Positions 5,981-6,307 of a stretch of 6,307 nucleotides of DNA are shown here, piece by piece. The stretch is from NCBI GenBank assembly GCA_937884015.1, contig CALGBV010000079.1, forward strand, positions 1-6,307, read 5' to 3'. The notes under the pieces are model-generated. The model was not told the DNA's origin and did not search any database. It was given only the letters and a program-made list of their open reading frames with translations. The position numbers were made by a program, and so were the translations under genes. Numbering within the stretch: the stretch's first letter is position 1; each line of letters starts with the position of its first letter. This DNA is from an uncultured Bacteroidales bacterium. GTDB taxonomy: Bacteria; Bacteroidota; Bacteroidia; Bacteroidales; F082.

Positions 5981-6306
5981 TAGCTATGGCAGAAGAAACA
6001 AAAGTTCGTTATTCCGATGAGGAACTCGCAGAGTTCAAGGAAATCATCGAGGATATGCTTGCTATTAGCCATATGAGCTAACTCTCTTCCTCTAAATCTA
6101 AGTGTAATCTTAACCTTGTCACCCTTTGCAAATACGAGAACACGAACCTTCTTACCTGTACCGTGTGGAAGAACTACAGCACCTCTAACCTGCTGGTCAG
6201 CGTGACGTGAGTCTACACCAAGACGAACGTGAAGTTCTACTGTCTCATCAAACTTAGCCTTACCTGTCTCCTGTACAAGACGAATTGCCTCGGAAGGATC
6301 GTAAGC
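5977..6306 (-). CDS. rplA: Hybrid partial ORF: ribosomal protein L1 segment read into IF-3 segment
   Basis: This reading frame enters from the right edge and ends at a TAG at 5977-5979. Its first ~64 codons (6306 down to about 6115) match the central part of ribosomal protein L1, the large-subunit stalk protein that also binds its own mRNA in many bacteria. Recognisable pieces are AYDPSEAIRLVQETGKAKFD, LGVDSRHADQQVRGA and VLPHGTGKKVRVLVFAKGD. The wording is closest to Clostridia L1, as I remember the family. After KGDK the expected L1 continuation is replaced by VKITLRFRGRELAHM, an IF-3 signature, and then by antisense dksA. The L1 gene is therefore partial at both ends: cut by the window edge at its N-terminal side and fused at its C-terminal side. 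It opposes ileS in orientation and differs in codon style (GTT/GTA/CTT-rich). I regard it as a chimera and not a working fusion protein. Confidence 0.75.
   Translation of the reverse strand, partial: AYDPSEAIRLVQETGKAKFDETVELHVRLGVDSRHADQQVRGAVVLPHGTGKKVRVLVFAKGDKVKITLRFRGRELAHMANSKHILDDFLELCEFLIGITNFCFFCHSY
5986..6081 (+). pseudogene. Truncated start of a DksA/TraR-family regulator
   Basis: The ATG at 5986 lies 5 bp after the ileS stop codon, the position where Bacteroidota commonly carry a DksA/TraR zinc-finger transcription factor. The N-terminus MAEETKVRYSDEELAEFKEI fits that family's opening, which carries on into an acidic coiled coil. The frame then reads IEDMLAISHMS and stops at 6079-6081 after 31 residues. 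A full protein would be about 125 residues with a C-terminal four-cysteine zinc finger, all absent here. The truncation coincides with the start of minus-strand IF-3-like coding sequence, so it is probably an artificial or recombinational break, not a natural short gene. Confidence 0.65.
6034..6120 (-). pseudogene. infC: Translation initiation factor IF-3 C-terminal fragment
   Basis: On the minus strand, codons from 6120 down to about 6034 read GDKVKITLRFRGRELAHM and then ANSKHILDDFLE. The core [GD]K[VA]K[IV]T[LI]RFRGRE[LM]AH is the hallmark of the IF-3 C-terminal domain, which binds the 30S subunit and prevents premature 50S joining. The following IL-D-F pattern also fits IF-3. The fragment is about 29 residues of a ~170-residue protein, with no N-terminal domain and no native end. 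It is joined in frame to L1 at the shared GDK, and its far end overlaps the dksA start in antisense. RFRGRE-AHM wording suggests a Firmicutes source. Confidence 0.65.
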
Positions 6307-6307
6307 T

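Noticed and set aside
5977..6307. A novel L1-IF-3-DksA fusion or antisense regulatory system
   Set aside because: The joins fall at words shared by the families, all three genes are truncated, and the parts seem to come from different phyla. Chimerism explains this more simply than a new system.

Overview
The window looks like a metagenomic contig whose left and central parts come from a Bacteroidota (Bacteroidales-type) genome. Three things support this. The isoleucyl-tRNA synthetase is of the Bacteroidota form, with PGIHH at the HIGH position. It is followed 5 bp later by the start of a DksA/TraR-family gene. Three intergenic regions carry TAnnTTTG -7 boxes with weak Shine-Dalgarno signals, as expected in that phylum.

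Layout, left to right. Positions 1-261 are non-coding, with hairpin-like and short tandem repeats and a promoter-like -7 box. Positions 262-1266 encode a membrane-anchored SPFH/prohibitin-like protein. A ~101-bp hairpin repeat ending in T8 follows (1291-1391). Then comes a compact two-gene module, 1479-1778 and 1762-2109: a minimal nucleotidyltransferase (MntA-type antitoxin) overlapping a HEPN RNase (HepT-type toxin). A second, nearly identical ~102-bp repeat (2111-2212) follows, so the toxin-antitoxin pair sits exactly between two direct repeats. Positions 2213-2460 are non-coding and dense in hairpins. ileS fills 2558-5980, and a truncated dksA-like start follows at 5986.

Two compositional or structural breaks matter for anyone using this window. 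First, ileS is a codon-usage mosaic. Upstream of about 4490-4640 none of ~40 proline codons is CCC and only 7 of ~45 glutamate codons are GAG. Downstream, 12 of 17 prolines are CCC and 26 of 34 glutamates are GAG. Second, the last ~270 bp do not belong with ileS. Read on the minus strand, they encode a Clostridia-like ribosomal protein L1 segment that passes in frame, at a shared Gly-Asp-Lys, into the C-terminal part of translation initiation factor IF-3. That segment in turn runs antisense into the dksA start. Two unrelated translation genes joined at short shared words look like assembly or amplification chimerism, not a new biological system.

The best real biology here is the repeat-flanked MntA-HepT cassette, together with the structured intergenic elements around it. 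The SPFH gene, the TA pair and ileS appear to be separate transcription units. Only mntA-hepT (overlapping) and ileS-dksA (5-bp gap) look operonic.
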